From contig JAJZUT010000027.1 in NCBI GenBank assembly GCA_021847105.1, forward strand, positions 1 through 38,591: a stretch of 38,591 bases of DNA, read 5' to 3'. Of the stretch, positions 6,347 through 14,366 are shown in pieces. The notes beneath the pieces were generated by a model. The model was not told the DNA's origin. It saw only the letters and a program-made list of their open reading frames with translations, and did no database searches. The stretch is from Pseudomonadota bacterium (lineage in GTDB: Bacteria > Pseudomonadota > Gammaproteobacteria > Steroidobacterales > Steroidobacteraceae). Position numbers and translations under genes: made by a program. How positions within the stretch are numbered: the stretch's first letter is position 1; every line of letters begins with the position of its first letter.

Positions 6347-6709
6347 TCACTCGTCGAGGAATCGCCAGGTCTGTGCGCCGTCGAATCGGCGCACTCGCAC
6401 GGCGGCGATCAGCTTCGGATCGAAATTGCCGAGATGAACGCCGTGCTTGGTGCCAGGCTCGGCAGAGATCGGCTCCCAGTGCGTGACGCAACCGCAGTGC
6501 CGGCAGCGGATCGTGCGCAGCGTCCGGTCACCCTGGACGTAGGCCTGCGTCGCATCTGGGGCAGCTTCGATCCTCACCGTACCCCACTCGAAATAGACCC
6601 ATGGGCCGCCGATTCTGCGGCACAGCGAGCAGTTGCAGGACGTCGCGGAGTCCGGCGTCGACGGCAGAGTCAGGCGGACGGCGCCGCAATGACACGAACC
6701 CTGGTGCAT
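6347..6709 (-). CDS. GFA-family (CENP-V/GFA fold) zinc protein
   Basis: A 120-residue protein of the glutathione-dependent formaldehyde-activating enzyme (Gfa/CENP-V) family. The zinc-binding cysteines are in the family positions: CHC at 6-8 in GSCHCGAVR, C-x-C-x-x-C at 25-30 (SCNCSLCRR), and the third set C69, C72 and C74 in IRCRHCGCVTHW. Length is normal. Most members have no proven activity with formaldehyde or glutathione, so a specific reaction should not be assumed. It is divergent from the glycosyltransferase gene, with about 230 bp between them. Confidence 0.88.
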   Translation of the reverse strand: MHQGSCHCGAVRLTLPSTPDSATSCNCSLCRRIGGPWVYFEWGTVRIEAAPDATQAYVQGDRTLRTIRCRHCGCVTHWEPISAEPGTKHGVHLGNFDPKLIAAVRVRRFDGAQTWRFLDE

Positions 6710-6943
6710 TTCAGGAGCCCTTCACGTGTTCCGAAGTGAGTGAGTCTACTCGGCAGCTGACCTTCGCGGCCGGCAGCCCTTGAGGCCGCGGGGAGCGTCT
6801 CGTGAGGCGGGTGCGGCCCCGCATTCGGCCGGCGGAGCGACCCGCGAACCGACTGCGATCTGCCGCGCAGAGGCGCGGGTCTGCGCAACGCGAACCGTAT
6901 TCGATGCGTACTTCGCGGCGCGTTTTGCGGGTACGCTGCGCGC

Positions 6944-8254
6944 ATGAGCCGCATCCTCATCGCGACCCTGGGGTCACTCGGGGACCTGCACCCTTACATC
7001 GCCGTGGGCAAGGCACTGGTGGCGCGCGGGCAGTCGGTGCGCATTGCCACCTCGATCGAGTACCGCGCGCGTATCGAGGCGTCCGGCCTGGAGTTCGCGC
7101 CGCTCGCCCCCTCGCTCGCCGAACTCGGCGAACCCGCGCAGCTCGCACGGCATTTCTTCGCTCCCTGGCGGGGCCCGCGCCGCCTGATCGAGGCGATGGT
7201 GATCCGGCCGCTGCGCCAGGCCTACCACGACCTGTATGCCGCCGCCGAAGGGGTGACGCTTGCGATCTCGCACCCGCTGACACCGGTGCTGCCGATCCTC
7301 GCCGAGCAGCGCGGACTGCCCTGGCTCTCGAGTGTGCTCGCGCCCTCGAGCCTGTTCTCGCTGAACGATCCGCCCGTGATCCCGAACCTGCCGTGGCTGC
7401 AGCACTCGGCGCGACTCGGCCAGTGGCCGCACGCCGCGCTGCTGAAGCTCCTGCGCGCGACGGTTCGTCGCTGGGAGCGGCCCCTGCACGCGTTGCGCGC
7501 CGAGCTGCACCTGGCGCCGATCGCCGGCGCCCTGCTGCTCGAGGCTCAGTTCTCACCGCGCGGTACGCTCGCCCTGTTCGATCCGGCGCTCGCGGCGCCG
7601 CAGCCGGATTGGCCCATCCGCACCGGTCTGTGTGGCGCGGCGCTGCACGACGCCAGCGATCCAGACACATCGGCTGCGGCCGCCGCAGCCGATGTCGCAT
7701 TCGAGCGATTTATGGCCGCTGGCCCGCCACCGGTGGTGTTCGCACTGGGTTCGTCCGCCGTCTGGCTCGCGAGAGATTACTGGCCGCGCACCATCGAGGC
7801 CTGCCAGCGCCTCGGTGTCCGCGGCGTGCTGTTGACCGGCGCGCCGCTGGGGCTGTCTTTGCCCGGTAGCATCGCCGCATTCGACTACCTGCCCTACTCC
7901 CGTGTGTTTCCGCGCGCCGCAGCCCTCTGTCATCAGGCCGGCATCGGTACGCTCACGCACGCGCTTCGCTCGGGCCGCCCACAGCTGCTCACTCCGGCAG
8001 GCTTTGACCAATTCGATAATGCCGCGCGCGCCGCACGCCTCGGTGTCGGTCGCGTGCTTTCGTTGCGCCGCGCGCAGGCGCCCGGGCGGCTCGCCCGGGC
8101 GCTGCACGCGCTGCTCGAGGCGCCGGCCCATGCCCACTCCGCCCGGCAGCTCGCCGAGCAGTCTCGCGGTCTGGACGGCGCCGCCCAGGCTGCCGAGTAC
8201 ATCCTGGGCGCCATGGCCGGGGAGCACTCGTGCGGCGAGCGCCCCGCGCGCTGA
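6944..8254 (+). CDS. UGT-type (GT1, GT-B fold) glycosyltransferase
   Basis: A 436-residue GT-B glycosyltransferase of the GT1/MGT type that glycosylates small lipophilic acceptors with nucleotide sugars. The N-terminal acceptor domain begins ILIATLGSLGDLHPYIAVGKAL, the usual G-S-x-G-D-x-x-P loop at 10-17. The donor domain holds VVFALGSSAV (about 266-275) and the sugar-nucleotide motif CHQAGIGTLTHALRSGRP with His330, followed by PAGFDQFDNA with Asp355-Gln356. These residues contact the diphosphate and sugar in the family. There is no signal peptide. The gene stands alone, so the acceptor (sterol-like, polyketide or other) is unknown. The absence of aglycone-pathway genes nearby favours a detoxifying or modifying role. 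Confidence 0.85.
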   Translation: MSRILIATLGSLGDLHPYIAVGKALVARGQSVRIATSIEYRARIEASGLEFAPLAPSLAELGEPAQLARHFFAPWRGPRRLIEAMVIRPLRQAYHDLYAAAEGVTLAISHPLTPVLPILAEQRGLPWLSSVLAPSSLFSLNDPPVIPNLPWLQHSARLGQWPHAALLKLLRATVRRWERPLHALRAELHLAPIAGALLLEAQFSPRGTLALFDPALAAPQPDWPIRTGLCGAALHDASDPDTSAAAAAADVAFERFMAAGPPPVVFALGSSAVWLARDYWPRTIEACQRLGVRGVLLTGAPLGLSLPGSIAAFDYLPYSRVFPRAAALCHQAGIGTLTHALRSGRPQLLTPAGFDQFDNAARAARLGVGRVLSLRRAQAPGRLARALHALLEAPAHAHSARQLAEQSRGLDGAAQAAEYILGAMAGEHSCGERPAR

Positions 8255-8773
8255 GGCTGTGCGTGCACACTGAGGCGCCGCGGCCGGGCGCTGAGTTCCT
8301 CCAGCGCGTCCCTCGAGCGGGAGTCGTACTGCGAATGCGACACGACTCCGCGCGCACGCCACGTACGATGGGCTCGATTGCGAGATCGATCTCGCCACGC
8401 GGCGTTGGCCCCTGCGAGCGCCAATCGCTCACCCAGTGCGTGCACCCGTGTAAGAATCCGGAGTCTGATCCGCGCCGCGCACCGCACGCCGTGCGCACGA
8501 CAGGCGGGGCGATTTCCGCTGCGCGAGGGCCGGCCGGATTCGCTCGGCGGACCTACCGTTCCCGTTGACGCCGGCACCTCACGCGCGCGAGACACGCCGC
8601 AGGCGATCCAGCGCTTCATGTTGGCATTGGTCAGATTTCCGCTGTCATTGCGCCCTGCCGTGCGCGTGCGTCGCCGTCGATTTCGTCAATGCAATCAGAA
8701 CGATAGCGGTGTCGTGCTTGGCAACGCGCCGGTGCATAAATTAGACTTCGCGATCTCTAACGGGGACCTGCGC
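8255..8773. other. Long intergenic region upstream of the POT transporter gene
   Basis: About 520 bp with no convincing gene on either strand. Near its right end TTGGCA (8718-8723) and TAGACT (8742-8747) lie 18 bp apart and could drive the transporter gene, with a short leader. The rest is GC-rich and unexplained; its length is unusual for this tightly packed region. Confidence 0.4.
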
Positions 8774-10276
8774 ATGAATCAAACGACAACACCCTCGCGC
8801 ACCCCAGGATTCGTCACTCTGTTTCTGATCGAGATGTGGGAGCGTTTCGGCTACTACGGCATGACCGCCGTGGTGGTGCTGTTCATGGTGCAGAAGCTCG
8901 GCTACACGGATGACCGAGCGAACCTGACCTTTGGCGCCTTCACCGCCATGGCCTACGCCGTACCGGCGGTGGGCGGTTGGATCGGCGACCGCGTGCTCGG
9001 CAGCCGGCGCACCGCGCTGCTCGGCGCGATCATCCTCGCCATCGGCTACGCCATGCTCGCCATCCCCACCCCGGGGCTGCTGTTCGTCTCGCTGAGCGTC
9101 GTGGCCGTCGGTGGCGGCATCTTCAAAGCCAACCCCGCCAACCTGATCTCCAAGCTCTATGAGTCGGACACTGCCAAGATCGACAGCGCCTTCACGCTGT
9201 ACTACATGGCCGTCAACACCGGCGCCACGGTGTCGCAGATCGCCACGCCGCTGATCGCGATCTGGGTGGGCTGGCACGTTGCATTCGCCGTGTGCGCCGT
9301 CGGGCTCACCATCGGCATCGTCAATTACCTGCTGATGCGCCGCCACCTCGCCCATGTCGGCTCCGAGCCGGACTTCGCGCCCCTGCCGCTGAAGAAGCTG
9401 CTGCTGGTGCTGGTCGCGGCCCTCGGCGCGATCGCACTGGTGTCAGTCATCGTGCAGAACCTCAGCGTGGCCCGCGCAGTGGTCTGGCTCGCCTTCATCG
9501 GCTTGGTCGGCATTTTCGGCATACTCATCTGGAAGGGCAACCGGGTGGAGCGCCGCGGTCTGTGGGCGGTGGTGATCCTCACCGCCGAGACCATGCTCTT
9601 CTTCATCTTCTATCAGCAGATGTCCACGTCCCTGACGCTGTTCGCCCTGCGCAACGTGGCGCTGCATCTGAACTTGTTCGGCCTACACTACTCGGTGCCG
9701 CCGGGACAGGTGCAGGCGCTCGATCCGATCTGGATCTTCATCCTCAGTCCGCCGCTTGCCTGGCTGTATACCTGGCTCAGCCGCGGGCGCGGGGATTTGC
9801 ACATCGCCTCGAAATTCGCGCTGGGCTTCGTGATCCTGAGCGTGGGATTTTTCGTCTACGGCCTGAGCGGGCTGTTTGCCGTGCACGGCAAGGTCGGCTT
9901 CGGCTGGATGATCGCCGGCTACGGTCTGCAGGCGCTCGGGGAGCTGCTGATCAGCGGGCTGGGCCTCGCCATGGTCTCGCGCTACGTCGGGCCGCGGCTG
10001 CGCGGCTTCGTCATGGGCTCGTGGTTTCTGGCCACCGGCATTTCGCAGTATCTCGGCGGCTTCGTCGCCAACTATGCGGCCGTTCCGCAGCGGGTCACCG
10101 ACCCGGTGAAGACGCTGCCGCTCTACACCCACCTCTTCTACGGGCTGGGTGTCGTGGCGATCATCGGCGCGCTGCTGGCCATTGCGATCATCCCACTCAT
10201 GAAGCGCCTGTCGGTGACGGAGTCGCCGGCGGCACTGCCGGCGGGCATCCCCGGCACCATCCGGGCCGAGGAGTAA
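8774..10276 (+). CDS. POT/PTR2-family proton-dependent peptide transporter
   Basis: A 500-residue inner-membrane symporter of the proton-dependent oligopeptide transporter family, taking up di- and tripeptides. The family hallmark EMWERFGYYG (20-29), needed for proton coupling, lies in the first membrane helix, and the PTR2 signature FTLYYMAVNTG is at 140-150. About 14 hydrophobic segments are visible, as in bacterial DtpA-type proteins. The ATG at 8774 was chosen because it starts the hydrophilic leader MNQTTTPSRTPG directly before helix 1; a longer in-frame extension upstream is not protein-like. The gene is convergent with the deacetylase gene. With the S53 and S9 peptidases further on, a role in peptide scavenging is likely. 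Confidence 0.93.
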   Translation: MNQTTTPSRTPGFVTLFLIEMWERFGYYGMTAVVVLFMVQKLGYTDDRANLTFGAFTAMAYAVPAVGGWIGDRVLGSRRTALLGAIILAIGYAMLAIPTPGLLFVSLSVVAVGGGIFKANPANLISKLYESDTAKIDSAFTLYYMAVNTGATVSQIATPLIAIWVGWHVAFAVCAVGLTIGIVNYLLMRRHLAHVGSEPDFAPLPLKKLLLVLVAALGAIALVSVIVQNLSVARAVVWLAFIGLVGIFGILIWKGNRVERRGLWAVVILTAETMLFFIFYQQMSTSLTLFALRNVALHLNLFGLHYSVPPGQVQALDPIWIFILSPPLAWLYTWLSRGRGDLHIASKFALGFVILSVGFFVYGLSGLFAVHGKVGFGWMIAGYGLQALGELLISGLGLAMVSRYVGPRLRGFVMGSWFLATGISQYLGGFVANYAAVPQRVTDPVKTLPLYTHLFYGLGVVAIIGALLAIAIIPLMKRLSVTESPAALPAGIPGTIRAEE

Positions 10277-10298
10277 GCGGCGAGCCGGCGGCATCCGC

Positions 10299-11240
10299 TC
10301 AGCTCAGCGCTTCGACCACCCGCGTCCAGGCACGCGCGAGATTGCGCCGGTTGTAGCCGCCTCCCCCCATCGCGAGCAGCCGCCCCTCGGCGTGCCGATC
10401 GGCCAGGGCGCGCAGACGCTGCGCGGCATGCGCATGAGCCGCCTCGGTGTACGCCAGGTGCGTGATCGGGTCGCCGCCGAGCGAATCCGCACCGCACTGC
10501 AGCAGGATCAGCTGCGGCCGGTGCGCATCGACATACGCCTCGACCGCCTCGAAGGCGGCGAAGAAGGCCTCATCCCCGGCACCGGCGGGCATCGGCACAT
10601 TCAGTTTCGTGCCGCGCGCCGCCCCCCGGCCGGTCTCGCTGCGCGCCCCCGTGCCCGGATAGAGCGTCCGGCCGTCCTCGTGCACGTCCGCATCGGCCAC
10701 GGCCGGATCCTCCTCGAAGGCGTAGAACACCCCATCGCCATGGTGCGCGTCGATATCGACGTAGGCGACTCGTTCCAGCCCGTAACGCCGCCGCGCGAGC
10801 TCGATGGCCACGCCGCAGTCGTTGAACACACAGAACCCCGCCGCATGGTCGCGCCCGGCGTGATGCAGACCGGCGATCGGAATGAAGGCTCGGCGGATCG
10901 GACCCTCCATGATGAGCGCCAACGCCTCGAGCGTGCCGCCGACGACGTGCGCCGCCGCCTCGTAGACACCGGGATACGCCGGGGTGTCACCCGCATCGAG
11001 AAACCCTTGCCCAGCACGCGAGGCCGCAATCACCCGCTCCACGTATTGCGGCGTATGAAAAGACTCGAGTTCGGCACGCGTCGCCGCCCGCGGCGCATGG
11101 CGCTCGAGCTGACTCCAGCACGGTGAGCGTTCGAGCTCGCGCAGGAACACCTCGTGCCGGTCCGTTCCGAACGGATGCCCGCCCGCAAACCCGTAGGCCG
11201 CGATCTGCGGACCTGCAATCAGAATGGCTGTTGTTTGCAT
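10299..11240 (-). CDS. Histone-deacetylase-family (class II-like) amidohydrolase
   Basis: A 313-residue zinc hydrolase of the arginase/deacetylase superfamily, related to bacterial HDAC-like, AcuC and acetylpolyamine amidohydrolases. The catalytic parts are complete: LHHAGRDHAAGFCVFND with the His126-His127 pair, DIDAHHGDG with zinc ligands Asp164 and His166, the third ligand Asp252 in QCGADSLGGD, and the catalytic Tyr296 in MGGGGYNRRN. It should remove acetyl groups from acetyl-lysine or from acetylated small amines; the substrate cannot be told from sequence. No signal peptide. It follows the LysR gene by 145 bp on the same strand and is convergent with the POT gene. Confidence 0.9.
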   Translation of the reverse strand: MQTTAILIAGPQIAAYGFAGGHPFGTDRHEVFLRELERSPCWSQLERHAPRAATRAELESFHTPQYVERVIAASRAGQGFLDAGDTPAYPGVYEAAAHVVGGTLEALALIMEGPIRRAFIPIAGLHHAGRDHAAGFCVFNDCGVAIELARRRYGLERVAYVDIDAHHGDGVFYAFEEDPAVADADVHEDGRTLYPGTGARSETGRGAARGTKLNVPMPAGAGDEAFFAAFEAVEAYVDAHRPQLILLQCGADSLGGDPITHLAYTEAAHAHAAQRLRALADRHAEGRLLAMGGGGYNRRNLARAWTRVVEALS

Positions 11241-11385
11241 GCGCTGCTGCCCCTTGCCGGCCCGCTCGCGCCGGGCGATTCCTCTTCCCTGAGTTCCCGC
11301 CCGCAGCGATCGCCGCCCAAATCACCTTAGCCGTGCCCCGGCGCCCCGGCAAGCCAACCGGGCGCGAGCGGCCCGACTGCGCCAC

Positions 11386-12282
11386 TCAGCTCCCCGCGCC
11401 GCCCGCGGCCCGACTCAGCGCCGCAACAAATTGCTCGCTCGCGGCGCTCTGGGCGGTGCGCAGCCGCAGGATGCCGAGTTCGATCGGCGCGGCCTTGCGC
11501 CGCAACGGCCGGTACTGCACACCGGTGCGCTTGAGGTTGCGCACCGAGGCGGGCACGAGGGCGCAGCCCATGCCGCTCGAGACCAGCCCGATCACGGTCT
11601 GCATCTGGCGTGCCTGCTGAGTGATCCGCGGGGCGAAGCCGAGCGTGCGGCAGTAGCTGATGGTCAGATCGTACAGCCCCGGGGCAATGTCGCGCGGCGG
11701 AACGATGAAGCTCTCGCGCGCCAGACTGCGCAAATCCACCGCGCCGGTGCGGCGCAACGCCGGGTGCGCCGCCGGTGCGGCCAGCACCAGCTCCTCGGAC
11801 AAGACACGCTCGAAGTGCAGATCCGGCTCATCGACCGGCGCCAGCGCCAGACCGAGATCGAGCCGCCCGGCGCGCAGCAGCGGAATCTGCGCATCGGTGG
11901 TGAGCTCGTGCAGCTCGACCTGCACCGCCGGGTAGCTCGTGCGAAAGCTCTTCAACGCCGGCGGCAGAATCCCGTAATCGGCTATGGAGACAAAACCCAC
12001 CGCGAGCGTGCCGATCTGCCCGCGATGGGCGCGCAAGGCCTGATTGCGGGCATGCTCGAGCCGCTCGAGCAGTGCGCGGGCCTCCGGCAGAAAGGCCGCG
12101 CCGGCCGCCGTCAAGGTCACGCCGCGGTTGCTGCGCTCGAGCAGCCGCACCCCGAGCGAGTGCTCGAGGTGCTTCACCTGGGTGGACAGCGGCGGTTGCG
12201 ACACGTGCAGCCGCTGCGCGGCGCGCGAGAAATTGCCCGCTTCGGCCACCGCCACGAAGTAGCGCAGCTGACGCAGTTCCAC
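11386..12282 (-). CDS. LysR-family transcriptional regulator
   Basis: A 298-residue LysR-type regulator. The winged helix-turn-helix is at 1-60 (MELRQLRYFVAVAEAGNFSRAAQRLHVSQPPLS as its typical opening, key residues F18-S19-A21-A22 and Q29-P30-P31-L32-S33), followed by a linker helix and the two-lobe co-inducer domain from about 90 (GTLAVGFVSIADYGILP). The GTG start is preceded by AGGGGA, a good Shine-Dalgarno. It is divergent from ilvD with about 100 bp between, the classic layout for a LysR regulator controlling its neighbour. However, LysR domains like this one (BenM/CatM-like) usually sense aromatic or other acids, so control of branched-chain synthesis is only a positional inference. Confidence 0.9.
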   Translation of the reverse strand: MELRQLRYFVAVAEAGNFSRAAQRLHVSQPPLSTQVKHLEHSLGVRLLERSNRGVTLTAAGAAFLPEARALLERLEHARNQALRAHRGQIGTLAVGFVSIADYGILPPALKSFRTSYPAVQVELHELTTDAQIPLLRAGRLDLGLALAPVDEPDLHFERVLSEELVLAAPAAHPALRRTGAVDLRSLARESFIVPPRDIAPGLYDLTISYCRTLGFAPRITQQARQMQTVIGLVSSGMGCALVPASVRNLKRTGVQYRPLRRKAAPIELGILRLRTAQSAASEQFVAALSRAAGGAGS

Positions 12283-12293
12283 TATTCGAGTCC

Positions 12294-12333
12294 CCTATAG
12301 CCGCTCATCGCATATTGTATTAACTCCTATAGC
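12294..12333. promoter_or_regulatory. Repeated CCTATAGC motif between lysR and ilvD
   Basis: CCTATAGC occurs at 12294-12301 and again at 12326-12333, 32 bp apart or about three helical turns, on the same face of the DNA. Each contains the palindrome CTATAG. In a 100-bp divergent LysR control region this is a reasonable pair of regulator sites; the intervening stretch is AT-rich. Binding has not been shown. Confidence 0.4.
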
Positions 12334-12384
12334 GAGCGCCACGGCACAATAGCCACCGAATCCGCTGCAGAGGACACGCCGCCC

Positions 12385-14226
12385 ATGCCCGTCTACCGTT
12401 CCCGCACCAGCACCGCCGGCCGCAACATGGCCGGAGCCCGCTCCCTGTGGCGCGCCACGGGCATGAAGGACGGCGATTTCGACAAGCCCATCATCGCCGT
12501 GGCGAACTCCTTCACTCAGTTCGTGCCCGGCCACGTGCACTTGAAGGACCTCGGTCAGCTCGTGATCGAGGAGATCGAGCGCGCCGGCGGCGTCGGCAAG
12601 GAGTTCAACACCATCGCAGTCGATGACGGCATCGCCATGGGCCACGACGGCATGCTCTACAGCCTGCCGTCGCGGGAAATCATCGCCGACAGCGTCGAGT
12701 ACATGTGCAACGCGCACACTGCCGATGCGCTGGTGTGCATCTCCAACTGCGACAAGATCACCCCGGGGATGCTCATGGCCGCCTTGCGCCTGAACATCCC
12801 CACGGTGTTCGTCTCGGGCGGACCGATGGAGGCAGGCAAAGTGCGCCTCGCCGGCAAGAACACCTCCCTCGACCTGATCGATGCGATCGTCGCCGCGGCC
12901 AACGACAGCGTCTCCGATGCCGAGGTGCAAACCATCGAGCGCTCGGCCTGTCCCACCTGCGGCTCGTGCTCGGGGATGTTCACCGCTAACTCCATGAACT
13001 GCCTCACCGAGGCGCTCGGCCTGGCGCTGCCCGGCAACGGCACGCTCGTCGCCACGCATGCCGACCGCGAGCAGCTGTTCCGCAAGGCGGGGCGGATGAT
13101 CGTCGAGCTGACACGGCGCTACTACGAGCAGGACGACGCGCGCGCGCTGCCACGCAGCATTGCCTGCAAGGCGGCATTCGAAAACGCGATGTCGCTCGAC
13201 ATCGCCATGGGCGGCTCGACCAACACCGTGCTGCACCTGCTCGCCGCGGCGCAGGAAGGCCGGGTCGACTTCCACATGCGCGACATCGACCGGCTCTCGC
13301 GCGCGGTGCCGAACCTGTGCAAGGTGGCGCCCTCGAGCCACTTTCACCTCGAGGACGTGCACCGCGCCGGCGGGGTGATGGCGATACTCGGGGAACTGGC
13401 ACGAGCGCAGCTGCTCGATGGCTCGGTGCCGACCGTACACTCGGCCTCCCTCGCCGAGGCGATCGAGCAGTGGGACGTGACGCGCACGAGCGATCCGGCG
13501 GTGCAGTCGTTCTTTCGCGCCGGCCCGGCCGGCATCCGCACGCAGGTGGCGTTCTCGCAGAACTGCCGGTTCGACACACTCGACACGGACCGCAACGCCG
13601 GCTGCATCCGCACGCGCCAGTCCGCGTACAGCCAGGACGGCGGCCTCGCAGTGCTCTACGGCAACCTCGCCGAGCGCGGCTGCATCGTCAAGACCGCTGG
13701 CGTCGATGCGAGCATTCTGCGTTTCCGCGGTCCGGCCGTGGTGGTCGAGAGTCAGGAAGATGCGGTGCAGTCGATCCTCACCGGTAAGGTGAAGGCCGGC
13801 GACGTGGTGCTGATCCGCTACGAGGGGCCGCGGGGCGGCCCCGGCATGCAGGAGATGCTCTACCCGACCAGCTACCTGAAATCCAAGGGACTCGGCAAAG
13901 TCTGTGCGCTGATCACGGACGGTCGGTTCTCCGGCGGCACCGCCGGGCTGTCGATCGGCCACGTCTCGCCGGAAGCGGCCGAGGGCGGCGCCATCGGCCT
14001 GGTGCAAAGCGGCGACATCATCGCCATCGACATCCCGGCGCGCTCGGTGCGGGTGGACGTGAGCGACGAGGAGCTCGCGCGGCGGCGCGCGGCCCAGGAT
14101 GCTCGCGGCTGGAAGCCGCAACAGCCCCGCAAGCGCCAGGTCAGCGCTGCGCTGAAAGCCTACGCGCGACTCGTCACCAGCGCCGATCTCGGCGCAGTGC
14201 GCAATCTCGATCTGCTCGCCGATTAG
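12385..14226 (+). CDS. ilvD: Dihydroxy-acid dehydratase
   Basis: A 613-residue enzyme that dehydrates 2,3-dihydroxy-isovalerate and 2,3-dihydroxy-3-methylvalerate, the third step of valine and isoleucine synthesis. It is very close to E. coli IlvD over its whole length: MPVYRSRTSTAGRNMAGARSLWRATGM at the start (given in part), VCISNCDKITPGM with an Fe-S ligand Cys, ERSACPTCGSCSGMFTANSM with further ligands, IRYEGPRGGPGMQEMLYPTS and ITDGRFSGGTAGLSIGHVSP with the catalytic Ser region. The cysteine pattern is that of the [4Fe-4S] class. Length equals the family norm. The gene is monocistronic here and divergent from a LysR gene; no other ilv or leu genes are nearby. Confidence 0.97.
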   Translation: MPVYRSRTSTAGRNMAGARSLWRATGMKDGDFDKPIIAVANSFTQFVPGHVHLKDLGQLVIEEIERAGGVGKEFNTIAVDDGIAMGHDGMLYSLPSREIIADSVEYMCNAHTADALVCISNCDKITPGMLMAALRLNIPTVFVSGGPMEAGKVRLAGKNTSLDLIDAIVAAANDSVSDAEVQTIERSACPTCGSCSGMFTANSMNCLTEALGLALPGNGTLVATHADREQLFRKAGRMIVELTRRYYEQDDARALPRSIACKAAFENAMSLDIAMGGSTNTVLHLLAAAQEGRVDFHMRDIDRLSRAVPNLCKVAPSSHFHLEDVHRAGGVMAILGELARAQLLDGSVPTVHSASLAEAIEQWDVTRTSDPAVQSFFRAGPAGIRTQVAFSQNCRFDTLDTDRNAGCIRTRQSAYSQDGGLAVLYGNLAERGCIVKTAGVDASILRFRGPAVVVESQEDAVQSILTGKVKAGDVVLIRYEGPRGGPGMQEMLYPTSYLKSKGLGKVCALITDGRFSGGTAGLSIGHVSPEAAEGGAIGLVQSGDIIAIDIPARSVRVDVSDEELARRRAAQDARGWKPQQPRKRQVSAALKAYARLVTSADLGAVRNLDLLAD

Positions 14227-14237
14227 TCCACGCACGC

Positions 14238-14265
14238 ACCGCCCCCGCCGCACCGCGGGGGCGGT
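14238..14265 (+). terminator. GC-rich hairpin after ilvD
   Basis: A perfect 11-bp stem ACCGCCCCCGC / GCGGGGGCGGT with a six-base loop lies 12 bp after the ilvD stop. There is no T-run behind it, so it is not a canonical intrinsic terminator; it could pause polymerase or protect the 3' end. Confidence 0.4.
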
Positions 14266-14366
14266 CTGCGCCCTGTCGCCGCTTGCGACTGGTAGCGCTA
14301 TCATCTATCGTCTCCCGATCATCGGGTATCCGGCGCGGTCGGGTACCCCTGCCCGGGAGTGCCCTC

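Noticed and set aside
5914..6486. Plus-strand open frame of 190 codons
   Set aside because: Its second half is antisense to the GFA gene, it has no ribosome-binding site, and the first half is not recognisable.
6802..7869. Plus-strand frame of 355 codons overlapping the glycosyltransferase
   Set aside because: Ala/Arg-rich translation in a second frame of a well-supported gene.
12295..14304. Long minus-strand frame of 669 codons opposite ilvD
   Set aside because: Long antisense frames are common in high-GC genes; the plus strand encodes an unmistakable IlvD and the antisense translation is rich in His/Arg/Gly repeats typical of shadows.
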